A stretch of 64,000 nt of DNA from Euborellia annulipes. Taxonomy: Eukaryota > Arthropoda > Insecta > Dermaptera > Anisolabididae. Position numbers and translations under genes: made by a program. Each line of letters starts with the position of its first letter. Within the stretch, counting starts at the first letter, position 1. This document shows, one piece after another, positions 10,851-22,051 of this stretch. The stretch is from the NCBI GenBank assembly GCA_023213315.1, contig JAKCPI010011553.1:1-64000 (forward strand), read 5' to 3'. Below the pieces are notes generated by a model, which worked only from the letters and a program-made list of their open reading frames with translations, ran no database searches and had not been told where the DNA came from.

Positions 10851-12131
10851 TACTTACTCTTACCTCTATATATGTTAATCTATAGAGAGAGAAAGTATTT
10901 ATTGGATTCATGTCAAATATTCGATGTCGAGATTTTGGCGGATATACACGTTTTGAGGTCCCCTAAATCCAAAAATCTGGTGTGACTGGCGCACAGCACA
11001 CAACTTTCTCTTACCTTTGGTAATCGAAAGTTGTGTTCTGTGCTTGTCACACCAGATTTTTTGTGTCGACATATATTTAGTTCCCGACAGTACGAAACAT
11101 ATGAATTCAGATGTAAAATTTATAAGTATGGGAAAATATTTATATTTTGTTACCATGGCAACCATTTCTCCTATCTTCCATATGAAATACAAGAGTAAAG
11201 TGGTCTTCAGAAGATTTCAATTGCAAAATGAGAATATACATTTTAAAGAGAATCTAAAAATTAATTGATTTTTGAATTTAAAAAAAATCGTTGGAGCAAA
11301 TTTTGAGAAAATCGAAAAAAACTGAAAACGTACATCAGTAAAGTACTAGTACTCTTTGGCCGATTTTGATTAAAAGCTTATTTTTCCGGTCCCGGGGGTG
11401 TTAAACTTAAATATAAAATTTCAGCCTCATAGCTCAATTCCTTCATGCTTAAAATTGAACACAGACACACAGACACACGGACACACAGACACACAGACAC
11501 ACACACACACAGACAGACCATGTCGCGAAAACCACTTTTTTGGACTCAGGGGACCTCAAAACGTGAAGATCCATCAAAATCTCGACATCGAATTTTTGAC
11601 ATGAATCCAATACTTTCTCTCTATATATATATTACATATATACATAGGTAAGAGAAAGTAAAAAAGTGGTTTTCACGACATGGTTTATCTGTGTGTTTAA
11701 TTTAAAAAATTAAGGAATTGAGCTAGAGCGTGAAAATAAACTTTTGATCAAAATCGGCCAAAAAGTACTAGTACTTTACTGATGCAGTTTTTCAGTTTTT
11801 TTTTTTTTTTTTGATTTTCTCAAAATTCGCTCCAACGATTTTTATTTTAATTCAAAAATCAATTATTTTTTAGATGCTCTTTAAAATGTATATTCTCATT
11901 TTTGCCATTGAAATCTTCTGAAGACCACTTTACTCTTGTACTTTATAGGAAAGATAGGGAAAATGGTTTCCATCATAACAATATAATAAATATTTTCCCA
12001 CGTTTATATATTTTATATCTTAGATTCAAATGTCCCATACTGTCGGAAACTAAATATGTGTCGAGACAAAAAATCTTTCGATTACCGAAGGGAAGAGAAA
12101 ATTCTGTGCTGTGCGACCAGTCACACCAGAT
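10851..12131 (+). mobile_element. Element X, interrupted by another X
   Basis: The 5' part (10851-10974) stops inside 'GAATCCAAAAAAGTGG' and resumes at 11661 in the same sequence, running to CACCAGAT at 12131. The interruption is a full X in the opposite orientation, so the family has inserted into itself. The microsatellite part is short and the 3' hairpin has lost part of its 5' strand. Confidence 0.82.
10975..11660 (-). mobile_element. Element X, full copy nested in X
   Basis: On the minus strand it runs TACTTTCTCTTACC to CACCAGAT with both hairpins intact and a CA-rich microsatellite (11460-11515). It sits in an A-run of the host X (T-run on its own strand), with T on both sides and no extra duplication. 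Length 686 bp. Confidence 0.85.
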
Positions 12132-12989
12132 TTTTTTATTCTTGAAAGGGTGGTTAAATTCTAATACTTTCCCTTTGAATTAAATAGTGCGGAGGAATTA
12201 ATCCATGTACAGAGAGAGTTTGCATAATCAATCATCATTTCATCGTCGTTAAAATAACCTCAATAGCTGAGAGAGAAAATGTCACGAACGTTCAACTTAA
12301 TCAAATGATCCAAAGAGAGAGGTGTGTGTGTGTTTATAAATAAATCACAGACCCACCCGACCACCCTCTTAAACTCTTTTGCTTGTGTTTGAGGGGTCAT
12401 TAAATAAACAAAAGGCACAGAAAAAAAAAGAAGAGTGTTTAACTAGCGTGATCAGGTTGAACAATTTGTTGCTTTTGTTTTCTCTCTCTCTCTCTCAATC
12501 GTTTCGTATTATTAATATTATATGTATGAACAAATTTTACACATTAAATTAAGATGATTTTTTGTCATATATGAATGGAGAGCAAGAGTGAATTAAGTCT
12601 ACTTTTTACTCTTTTTTGAAAAAATGAATCAAAGTTAAAGCCTTATATTTAATGAATTCCTCATAAAATATAAAACCTTTATTGCGGTTTTTTTTTTTAA
12701 TGAATTAAATTCATAAGAGTTTATTGGGACATCGAGCTATAATTTTTTTAATAACTTATTAAAAAATTATCGTAATTAATTTTTTTGTTATCAAGCAAAT
12801 ACAAAAAAACAATCTGTCCCAATATTCTTTAATTTTTTTTTATTTAAAAATGAATTTATTGTTATTATTAATCACATATTAATTCAGAAATGGTTAAAAT
12901 AAGCTTAGATGATTTATTTAAAATTCAACTGTCAAATTAGTTCAGCATTCTTGCAATAGATGGCATGCTAGTCTAACAGCCGATACAGT
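12132..12989. other. No gene seen
   Basis: AT-rich sequence with short TC and GA runs (for example 12480-12497). No open frame with a domain and no repeat shared with other parts of the window. Confidence 0.45.
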
Positions 12990-13210
12990 ATTAGCCTATA
13001 TTTTTATATTTTTATGCTTTTTATAAAAGATACATAATATATAGTAACATTTATTGTTAAAAGATCAATGAAAATCAACCAAATATTATTAGATACCATT
13101 CTGACATCTCTTGGCAAATTTTTGAATTACTTGATTTTTTGGACATACTTTTAATGACACACAACGCCCTCTTATCGGGAAAAACATGCGTAACCACTTC
13201 GCTCTCGTTC
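12990..13210. repeat. Dispersed repeat W, copy 2 (uninterrupted)
   Basis: Matches the flanks of the Tc1 palindrome (3410-3441 joined to 4965-5165) without the insertion, giving its empty site at 'ACATAATATATAG'. Confidence 0.7.
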
Positions 13211-13392
13211 CGCTTTAAATATTTTTCGAGATATATATATATTTATTCATTTACTATTTAGAGTTGACGCTCAGTGGATCCAAGCCCCGGGGATTTATTC
13301 CCCCTCTGTCTGCGCATCTTGTTCTTTGTGCAAAGAATATGAATGCAATATAATAGCGGAAAAACAAGAAATGCTGTAAATAAATAAATTTT

Positions 13393-13600
13393 TACTTTCT
13401 CATATTCCAAATAGAGAAAGTATTGTAATCGATTTTGATAATTTTTGACGTTTTAGATCTCGACAAAAAAAATCTGGTGTGACTGGTCGCACAGCACACA
13501 ACTTTCTCTTGCCGAAGGGTGTTTATCACACCAGATTTTTTGTGTCCACATATATTTAGGCTCCGACAGTACTAGTACGGTACATTTGAATTCAAGATCT
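13393..13600. mobile_element. Element X remnants (5' hairpin plus 3' hairpin)
   Basis: A short 5' hairpin (13393-13422) and degraded X sequence run into a complete 3' hairpin on the minus strand (13469-13535, ATCTGGTGTGAC ... GTTTATCACACCAGAT). Rearranged copy. Confidence 0.6.
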
Positions 13601-13604
13601 TATT

Positions 13605-13705
13605 ATTTTTTTTTTTTTAACACACTTTTTCCCATACACGCTGTCTTTTCGGCAACTTAGGCCTTAGAAGACTTTATACGATAACCGTTATTTGTATAAT
13701 AAACA
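13605..13705 (-). mobile_element. SINE tail fragment
   Basis: T-run then 'CACACTTTTTCCCAT', 'GTCTTTTCGGCAAC' and 'GATAACCGTTAT', the inverse of the SINE body at 58357 and 62921. The tRNA head is missing (5' truncation). Confidence 0.6.
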
Positions 13706-13732
13706 TTTTTTTCCCAATACTTTCTCTCTCTA

Positions 13733-14292
13733 TCTATATATATAAAAATGAAATGGGAAAAATGTATGTATGTATGTAAATATGTATGTATATGTTCTAT
13801 AGAAATCCACAATTTTCAATGAATCCATTTGAAATTAAGTACACATATAGTACATGGCTCTGGGAGTAACGTAGTAATAATTTGAATCTCTTAAATGTTT
13901 TGGAAAATTAATTATATTCAAATTTCTTCAATATGGGAACACAAAATCAACAAGTTGGCTAGAAATTAGAGAGCGTCCTTTATGCTGTGTGAACCAGCTT
14001 CCTACCTGACTATGGGCTGGGGGTGGGGGCTACGCAGCAGTTGAAAAACGAAGAGAGGACGCAGGTGACTGACCCTTTAAACAGTCATAAACAGACCCTT
14101 TTGTGCTGATCCCAATCGGTACCCTCGCCTCGCTTGAATATAAGATCCTTCCTTAACATCTTAACACTTGCATTGCAACAAGAAATATCCCAAATTGGGA
14201 ATAAACTTGCTCGCCGAAGGCGAGCAAGGGGTCCAGGGGGCGCAGCCCCCTGGCTAGGCGGAAAGCCCGCCGAAGGCGGGCTTTGCGACTAG
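13733..14292 (+). mobile_element. Non-autonomous Helitron
   Basis: The 5' end reads TCTATATATATAAAAATG after an A and is followed by a GTAT-rich stretch. The 3' end has a perfect hairpin AAAGCCCGCC-GAA-GGCGGGCTTT (14262-14284), four bases, then CTAG, followed by T. This is the standard Helitron layout: 5' TC, 3' hairpin then CTRR, insertion between A and T. No Rep/helicase is encoded. Confidence 0.82.
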
Positions 14293-14294
14293 TA

Positions 14295-14876
14295 TACTGT
14301 TAAAAATCTTCTAGAAAACTTCCTATACAAGTATAGGAACTCTCATAAACTGTTTATGAATTTAATATGAGAAAGTTCAATTTGTTGCCAACCTAACAAA
14401 TTTCTTGTATATTTTAAAATTAATTATTTTGGTAAAAATTGTTAATTTTAATTTTTATAGCTATTTATTTAGTTGAATTACTTTATAAAAATTATTTCCA
14501 ATTAGTATGACTTCATAAATATTTAAATAGTTTAGAGCGCGAATTTCAAACCAGAATTTAATAAATTTAGATTTGTGAAATAAATTTTAAAAGAATAATT
14601 TCAAGTTTCCTTAAAATAATTATAAAATAATATTAATAAAAATTCCTTGAGGTAGTCGAGTTATTTGAGAACGTTTAGACCAGGGATTCTCAACTTGTCG
14701 CGGTACACTTTTAACGATTTCAAAATTTGGCGGCACGCAAAGAAAAAGATAAGTTTAAAAGTTGGTAATTTGTTCATAAAATTTTAGATTAATTTTATTT
14801 CATATCCTGGGTATATTAATATTAAACCACGAAAATATATGAAAAATGATTGAAAATTCATATTTTTTTTACAGTG
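14295..14876. mobile_element. MITE Z, copy 1
   Basis: Ends TACTGTTAAAAA and TTTTACAGTG with TA on both sides. Nearly colinear with the copy at 27634-28204. The interior carries a hAT-terminus-like 'GATTCTCAACTTGTCGCGG'. It abuts the CTAG end of the preceding Helitron and is followed by a 30-bp X remnant (14877-14908). Confidence 0.7.
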
Positions 14877-14908
14877 TATATTAACATATATAGAGGTAAG
14901 AGAAAGTA

Positions 14909-15520
14909 AAAAATCATAATAATAAGTGTCGGAAAGTTTTAAACTGTCTATTTTGTCAATTGACTGACTCATGAGATCTTTTCTATTTCTCTCAATTTGC
15001 GAAATTTTTTTTAATTAAAAAATAGTTTGTTTTTTGCACAAACAACAAATTTGAGATAGATTGGTGTTGTGTGTCGTCTTATCAGTGGGTAATAAAAATG
15101 GAAATTTTCTTATCTATTCTTTATTACTATATGTTTAAAAGCCCCCCTCCCCCTCCCCCCCCCCCTTTTGAAATTATCTTTTTTTTCCTGTGTATTAACT
15201 TAGATAAAAACTCTTATAATTTACTTGTCAACGTTTCAAACACCCAGGCTTTATTTATCTATTTAAATGACAAACATTTTTTATGTATATAATTTCGAAA
15301 TGTCCGTCCGTCTGACTGACTGTTAGGTTCTGTTGGAATGTGACGAACAGACTGACGGACATTAGCGAATTATATATAAAAATAGATATTAGAAAAGGAA
15401 ATAAATGCTGGAGCTCAGTTATTTCAATGAATGAATCAATTAATCTCAAGTCCTTACATAAATCAAATAGAGTGTGTTGATGAAATTTGGACCGATCGCA
15501 CAACACCCAACCTTCAATAA
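14909..15520. other. No gene; small inverted repeat
   Basis: A C-run lies at 15142-15167. At about 15285-15385, 'GTCCGTC' words face each other around a short centre, ending 'ATTAGCGAATTATATA'. That end resembles words at 39000 and 48380 and may be a Helitron-like 5' terminus. No coding signal. Confidence 0.4.
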
Positions 15521-16653
15521 CACTGTGCGGCAAGAAAAAAAAGCCCCGAGAAAATTCCTTCAGATTCTTAAGTAAAATGACCTCCTGAATCAAAATTTGA
15601 CCTCCGTTTTCCCCCACCACGTACCGTTTTCGGGGGAGAGCCGCCTACTTATTTCCACCCCTTTTCGTTAATTATAGGGCCATGAATCAAATTTGGTGAG
15701 ATGATAAGGAATATTTTAGCCTTAACAATTCTTCAGAAGGCCTAGAGAAGTGAAAAGTTAAAAAAACATTAACATTTGGACCCAAGGGGGGATGTGGGGG
15801 AGGATTTTGTCCCTTAAAATGCAAAAAAATCATTAAAAATGATCGATTTTTTCTGATTTTTTCACAATTTTTTCACTTATTTTCTACATATTCCAGCTGA
15901 CAGACCCATCTCACCCTTCCTTAAACATCCCTCAACTAAAAAAAATATATATATAGGATAAAGCGGGTGGGGTGTGAGCGATTCCGAAGCCCACTCAGGC
16001 TCAAACTTGGGGCAAGACGTAATTTCTACCCCCTTTAGATAAAATATGGCAAAATTGAAGGACAGAAGAATCTGTATATATAACTTTAAATTTGTAAAGA
16101 TCAGCCCAAAAAATGAAGTTATAACTGCATATTTGCCACTTTGACCAACTGAGCTGTGAATCTTCCATCTTCTTGCAAGGGCTTCGGAATCGCCCACACC
16201 CCACCCGCTTTGGCCTATATATTTTTTTTTAGTTGAGGGATGTTTAAGGAAGGGTGAGGTAGGTCTGTCAGCTGGAATATGTAGAAAATAAGTGAAAAAA
16301 TTGTGAAAAAATAAAAAAAAATCCATCATTTTTAATTATTTTTTTGCATTTTAGGGACAAAATCCTCCCCCACATCCCCCCTTGGATCCAAATGTTAATG
16401 TTTTTTTAACTTTTCCTTCTCTAGACCTTCTGAAAAAATGTTAAGGCTAAAATATTCCTTTTCATCCCTCCAAATTTGATTCATGGCCCTATAATTATCG
16501 AAAATGGGTGGAAATAAGTAGGGGCTCTCCCGCGAAAACGGTACTTGGCGGGGGAAAACGGAGGTCATATTCGGATTCAGGAGGTCATTTTACTTAAGAA
16601 TCTGAAGGAATTTTCTCGGGGCCGGAAAAAAAGTTTCATTTTGCCGCATAGTG
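15521..16653. mobile_element. Fold-back element Y, copy 2
   Basis: Intact 1.13-kb copy flanked by TAA on each side, starting CACTGTGCGGCAAG and ending CTTGCCGC-like TTGCCGCATAGTG. Inverted arms of about 470 bp (15521-15993 and 16175-16653) enclose a 180-bp centre. Relative to the arms, the centre is inverted compared with copy 1 at 740. No transposase. Confidence 0.8.
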
Positions 16654-16664
16654 TAATTGAAAGT

Positions 16665-17068
16665 TGTTTTCTATGAAGTAGTGTCTTTATCTATGAAATA
16701 TAAGAGTAAAGTGTGCTTCAAACAATTCCAATGGCAAAATGAGAATATACATTTTAAAGACGATCTAAAAAATAATTGATTTTTGAATGTTAATCAAAAT
16801 CGTTAGAGCGAATTTTGAGAAAATCAAAAAAAAAAAAAAAAAAAAAAAAAAAACTGAAAAAGTGCATTATTAAAGTACTAGTACTCTTTGGTCGATTTTG
16901 TTCAAAAGCTTAGTGTCACGTCTCAGGAAGGTGCCTAACTTAAATATAAAATATCAACCTTCTAGCTCTTTTCGTTCTTGAAATATTTTGTTCAGTGAGA
17001 GGCCATTTTGGGGCACAGGGGACCTCAAACATGTATTTCCATCAAAATTCTCTCTATAAGGAGAAAGT
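16665..17068 (-). mobile_element. Element X fragment
   Basis: Carries 'AAGAGTAAAGTGTGCTTC', 'AAAGTACTAGTACTC' and the 5' end remnant 'AGGAGAAAGTA', with a 27-base A-run at 16827. The 3' hairpin is lost. Confidence 0.7.
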
Positions 17069-17299
17069 AAACATTTTCTCTCCCCCCTCTCAAACGGTCT
17101 CTTCTTCTTTCCTTTCCTATTAGTTATCTTACACTCGATGTAAATTAGCAAGCAACAGAGAGAGAGAGAGACTTTGTAAAATTATCCAGTATCAAAGGGC
17201 GGTGTTAGAAGATACTTTAATCAAAAGCAGCCTAACATAATCACAAAGTGAATTGCTTTTTACAAAATTCCCCATCCCCTTTTATCTCTCCTCTAGTTT

Positions 17300-17520
17300 A
17301 TAATATTATTATAAGATGACGACGACGACAATGATGACGTTCCTCTCTCTCTGTCTATTGATTGTTTATTTCCGTCACGTCCCAGAGGAAATGCACACAA
17401 CCTGGTCGGTCGTCTCTTCTTCTCTAGCTACTACTACAGTATATAAAAGCAAACAGCCTCTGCTGCTGTATTGATTGCCATCTGCCTCTCACCTCTTGAC
17501 ATACTTATATTCACTTTAAC
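17300..17520 (+). promoter_or_regulatory. Candidate TATA-type core promoter
   Basis: A consensus TATATAAAAG at 17450-17459 stands in less repetitive, more GC-rich sequence, with TGACGTT at 17335 and GTCACGTC at 17383 upstream. A start would be expected about 30 bases downstream, near 17480-17490. No open frame or gene follows, so this rests on motif placement alone and could be chance. Confidence 0.3.
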
Positions 17521-18805
17521 AACTTGCTCTCTCTGTCTCTTTCTTTCTTTCTTTCTTTTTTTTTTTTTTTTTATTCATTAAAGTATTGCTAAGTGAGAAA
17601 GATAGAGATCGTGTTTCTCACTCTCTGGTACAGAAGGCGTTATAATTATTGATTTTTTGAGGAGGGCGTGCTTTTTGTTTGTCTATAGAATCGGTCGCTT
17701 AGGGCATAAATAAATTTGATGCTATTTTAGTTCATCATCTAACTACTTGCCGAGTTTTTTTTTCTTAAATAAATAAATAAATATAATACTTGTAAAAATC
17801 TCAATTCAGAAGACGTTTCGGTTTTAATTAAATGAATCCATCATCAGTTCTTAAGAGATGTGGTGTAAACCATTGAGATGCAGATAGAGTTGATATATAA
17901 ACTATAAGGGCGGAACCAGAGGTGTTACTCGAGGGGGGGGAGGGTATTCTGGTGTGACTTGTCGCACAGCACACTATTTTTTCATAATTTCGGTAATTTA
18001 AAGGCACATTCTGTACTTGATTCGCAGAATATAAATACAAATCAAATTTTTAAGTATTAAATTTTTAAAATTTTACATTAAAAATAAATTTTTTTGCGAA
18101 AAAAAGGTTTTTTTTTTTTTCAAATCTCGGGGAGGGGGGGGTAATTACCTCCTTTACCTCCCCCCCTTGTATCCGCCCTTGATTCAAACATATACAAAAT
18201 TATATAAAAATACATAAATATTCAAGGCAGTCAAAAGCAATAAAGAAAATTATATCTATCTTTAGCTTTATTTCATACGTTTGTTGACGTTTCGGCCTTC
18301 AACAGGACCTTAAAAATTATAAAATACAACACAAGATTACAATTATAATACATCACGCTACGTTTCTTTCTTTTTTTCCCCCTTACAATTATATATCTAA
18401 GTGGCTTGGTTGGAGAATAAGATGTGATGACAATGTTAAATTATTTTTTTTTTTACATTAAATGGCAAAAAATTTTATAACAAAAAATTTTTTTTCTTTT
18501 TTTTTCAGAGAAGAGAAAATAGTGATGACTTACAAAGTGCTATTTGCCTCGAGCTCATATAGGCTCTTGGCAACTTTGACAATGCGTTTGTGAGAACATT
18601 TATCATGACATTCGACAAATGTTCTCACAAACGCAAAAATTTTTTGTGTTATATAATTTTTTGCAATTTAACTTTATATCTGTAAAAAAAAAAAAAATTT
18701 AACATTGTCATCACATCTTTTTCTCCAACCAAGCCACTTAGATATATAATTGTAAGGAAAAAAAAAGAAAGAAAGGTAGCGTGATGTACTATAATTGTAA
18801 TCTTG

Positions 18806-19142
18806 CATAGGCGCAACCAGGGGGGGGGTTTGGGGTTTTAACCCCCCCCCCCAGAAGATTAAAAAAAAAATCGAAATATATATTACAAATAGAAAAGAAC
18901 GGTTCCGCAAAAGAGGAAATGTTCGGCGGGCGGCGCATGGAAAAAAAAATTTGGTTCCACGGGGCGGCAAAAATTTAGCGTCTCTAAAAAAAAGGTAAAA
19001 TATTTTTACGGACTGGAAAAACATTTCCCCGCAGGGCGAAAAAATTTGGTTCCGCGAAATCAAAATTTTCACAGAAAAAATTTTTGAGATTAGCCCCCCC
19101 CCGGAACCCCCCCCCCAGGAGGAAATCCTGGTTGCGCCACTG
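18806..19142. mobile_element. hAT-type MITE with 8-bp duplication
   Basis: Ends CATAGGCGCAACCAGG and CCTGGTTGCGCCACTG. Flanks TAATCTTG (18798-18805) and TAATTTTG (19143-19150) match at 7 of 8 bases. The opposite palindrome arm near 18335 reads through this point without the element. The interior holds TTTGGTTCCGCG words shared with other MITEs here. Confidence 0.82.
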
Positions 19143-19294
19143 TAATTTTGCGTTGTATTTTATAATTTTTAAAGTCCTGACGAAGGCCGCAATATCGGCC
19201 AAAACGTCGACAAACGTACGAAATAAAGCTAAAGATAGATATAATTTTCTTTATTGCTTTTGGCTGTCTCCAATATCCTCACTACTCATTGTAT

Positions 19295-19958
19295 TACTTT
19301 CTCTTACCTATGTATATATGTAATATATATATAGAGAGAAAGTATTGGATTCATGTCAAAAATTCGATGTCGAGATTTTGATGGATCTTCACGTTTTGAG
19401 GTCCCCTGAATCCAAAAAAGTGGTTTTCGCGACATGGTCTGTCTGTGGGTGTGTGTATGTGTCTGTGTGTGTGTCTGTGTTCACTTTTAAGCATGAAGGA
19501 ATTGAGCTATGAGGCTGAAATTTTATATTTAAGTTAAACACCCCCCGGGACCGGAAAAATAACCTTTAATCAAAATTGGCCAAAGAGTACTAGTACTTTA
19601 CTGATGTACTTTTTCAGTTTTTTTCGATTTTTCTCAAACGATTTTGATTAAAATTGAAAAATCAATTATTTTTTAGATGCTCTTTCAAATGTATATTCTC
19701 GTTTTGCCCTCAAAATTGTTTGAAGCACACTTTACTCTTGTGCTTCATAGGAAAGATAGGAGAAATGGTTGCCATGGTAACAAAATATAAATATTTTTGC
19801 CATACTTATAAATTGTACATCTTGAAAATCGAATGTACCGTACTCTCAGAAACTAAATACATGTCGACACAAAAAATCTGGTGTGACAAGCACAGTACAC
19901 AACTTTCGATTACCGAAGGTAAGAGAAAGTTGTGTGCTGTGCGCCAGTCACACCAGAT
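19295..19958 (+). mobile_element. Element X, full copy
   Basis: 664 bp, TACTTTCTCTTACC to CACCAGAT, both hairpins complete. The inverted arm near 18190-18220 gives the empty site (TATGTAT|TTTTATATAA). That shows insertion after a T with T following, and no clear duplication. Confidence 0.88.
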
Positions 19959-20518
19959 TTTTTTATATAATTTTGTATATGTTTGTATATAACAGCTCTA
20001 TCTGCATCTCAATGGTGTATACTTTGAGACAAGGGCGGATACAAGGGGGGGGGTAAAGGGGGTAATTACCCCTCCTCCCTCCCGAGATTTGAAAAAAATA
20101 CCTTTTTTTTGCAAAAAAATTTATTTTTCACGTAAAATTTTAAAAATTAATACTTAAAAATTTGATTTGTATTTATATTCTGCGAATCAAGTACAGAATG
20201 TGCCTTTAAATTACCGAAATTATGAAAAAATAGTGTGCTGTGCGACAAGTCACTCCAAATTACCCCCCCCCCCCCCGAGAAACACCTCAGGATCCACCCT
20301 TGCCTTGAGATTGCCAATAATGTAAGATCGGATGTTTTTTATAATTTAAGAAATATTTTATGTTGTTTTATTATAATTATCATTTATGCTCATTTCAGCT
20401 TTTTAGGAACTGATGATGGATTTATATAATTAAACCCGAAACGTCTTCTGAATTGAGATTTTTATTCGATAGAGGCTCCTTTTTGGCTGACATCCTCTCT
20501 TCCTGTCTATCATTCTAA

Positions 20519-21273
20519 TGCCGGGTTGCAAGAACGTATTTAACGGTTCGTTAAACGCTTTTTGTCGTTTAAACCTTCCGCTAAATAATTTTGGGTTGCA
20601 AGAACGTATTTAAAGGTGATTGGTTCGTAAAAGCTGTCAATAAACTAAATGCTGAAATTCGGACCTTAAAACTATAAAGTATCCACTAACCTGATTAGTT
20701 TCATTGAAATAAATAAGAATTTAGTGACTATATTATCACGCGAGAGAGGTAAGATAGAAATGCATTAATTTAATTGAGTTTTCTTTAGTTTCTGAAACGT
20801 ATTAAGCGATATTATTAATTATTATAGATATTCATTCGATGAAGAGAAAAAGTGAGGTTATAGTATATTCCCAGTTTCTTTATAATTTAACATCTGACAG
20901 CCAGATCTACCAACGAATTTATTATTTTTATTTTACGATATTTAAATATTTTTTGTTTTGTAACCTAATATTAACAATTAAAATTTAAAGAATACAAATA
21001 TAATTACTATTTTTATTCATTTTATAATTTTGGTACTATTATAAATTATACAATTTGACAATGCGCCCTTGCGGCCAACTTGGCCAACTACATAGAAAGC
21101 AGTCATTTTCGGTGGCCCAATCGTTTTGCATCTATCTATATATCTTAACAGTAGGGAATAGTTAACAGTTCCTTTAAAGCTTCTTTAGCAACAGCCTATA
21201 ATTTTAAAGCCCAAAGCGATGTTTACTAACAGACTTTTAAATGTTTACAGAACTGTTTTCTTGCAACCCGGCA
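20519..21273. mobile_element. TIR element with TAA duplication (PIF/Harbinger-like)
   Basis: Inverted ends TGCCGGGTTGCAAGAA and TTCTTGCAACCCGGCA, flanked by TAA at 20516-20518 and 21274-21276. The 5' end is partly duplicated ('GGGTTGCAAGAACGTATTT' recurs at 20595). 755 bp with no transposase. The 3-bp TWA duplication is the hallmark of PIF/Harbinger; that placement is inferred. Confidence 0.78.
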
Positions 21274-21311
21274 TAATTCTTGTTGAGATCTTTCACGAAT
21301 GTATACTTTTT

Positions 21312-21339
21312 GCCCGCCGTAGGCGGGAGTCACAGCTAG
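21312..21339 (+). mobile_element. Helitron 3' terminus remnant
   Basis: Hairpin GCCCGCC-GTA-GGCGGG followed by eight bases and CTAG. No matching 5' end could be placed. Confidence 0.45.
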
Positions 21340-21642
21340 CTTATTATATTTACCAAAGAGGATACAATTTAATTTAAAAACTTTTACTTGGGCATTTTTT
21401 TTTAAATCGAGAATTCTCCCTCCAAGTGAACTCCTCAATCAAGCGTAAATTAATGTTCATAACTTGTTTTTTTTTATTGATCGTTTACAAACAAAATAAA
21501 AAGAAAAATGGGCTTATTGATTTGTTATAATTTCCTCTATCTATATCTACTTGTATACTCGTATTTAGATTGCTTTGTCCTAAAAAATTATTCTCTCTCT
21601 CTGTTATTTTGTACAGTATCTATACTATTATATAAAAGACAA

Positions 21643-21644
21643 TC

Positions 21645-21733
<89 letters not shown>
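21643..21733. repeat. (TCTG)n microsatellite
   Basis: About 22 uninterrupted tetranucleotide units just inside the Helitron 5' end. The repetitive frame across it is not a gene. Confidence 0.95.
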
Positions 21734-21737
<4 letters not shown>

Positions 21738-22051
21738 AACGCATAGACTCCGAAACTACTGGACCGATTTTCATGGAGTTTTTTTTAATGGGTAGGGAAT
21801 TTTCCGGGGGTGGTTTTAGGCTATCATTATATCGAATTAGGGGTAGGGAACCCCCCCTTTTTGGGGGTTATCAATTACCCCATAGCAAAGCATTGGAAAA
21901 CAGGATCTAACTCGCTTTACGGAAAATATATTTATCAAATCTTTAAAATGAAAAATAAAAACTCTTCCTCCCCCTAACAATTCGACATTTGAAAAGATTT
22001 TTCCGCTCTGCGCCCCCCCCCCCCCACCCCTATAATTATTATTTTTTTTAT

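Larger units (their letters stand above)
17795..20463. repeat. Layered compound palindrome with later insertions
   Basis: Outer arms (17795-18225 and about 19959-20463) share 'CTCAATTCAGAAGACG', 'GATGCAGATAGAG' and the C-rich block. Inner arms (18226-18465 and 18690-19270) share 'AAAGATAGATATAATTT' and 'GCCACTTAGATATATAA'. The innermost perfect hairpin TGCGTTTGTGAGAACATTT...AAATGTTCTCACAAACGCA is at 18580-18634. A hAT-type MITE (18806-19142) and an X element (19295-19958) interrupt only the right side, while the left arm shows both empty sites. No coding content. Confidence 0.8.

Noticed and set aside
14318..14338. FRT-like inverted word TTCCTATACAAGTATAGGAA (also at 27660)
   Set aside because: It resembles recombinase target arms, but the spacer is 2 bases instead of 8 and no recombinase is present. 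It is simply part of MITE Z.
19654..19992. Short conserved peptides repeated across the window (for example at 11017, 19654, 43668, 62530)
   Set aside because: They are translations of element X copies on either strand, with no shared codon constraint or domain.
21508..21795. Apparent secreted or membrane protein with Ser-Val-Cys-Leu repeats
   Set aside because: Its repeat is the TCTG microsatellite at a Helitron end.
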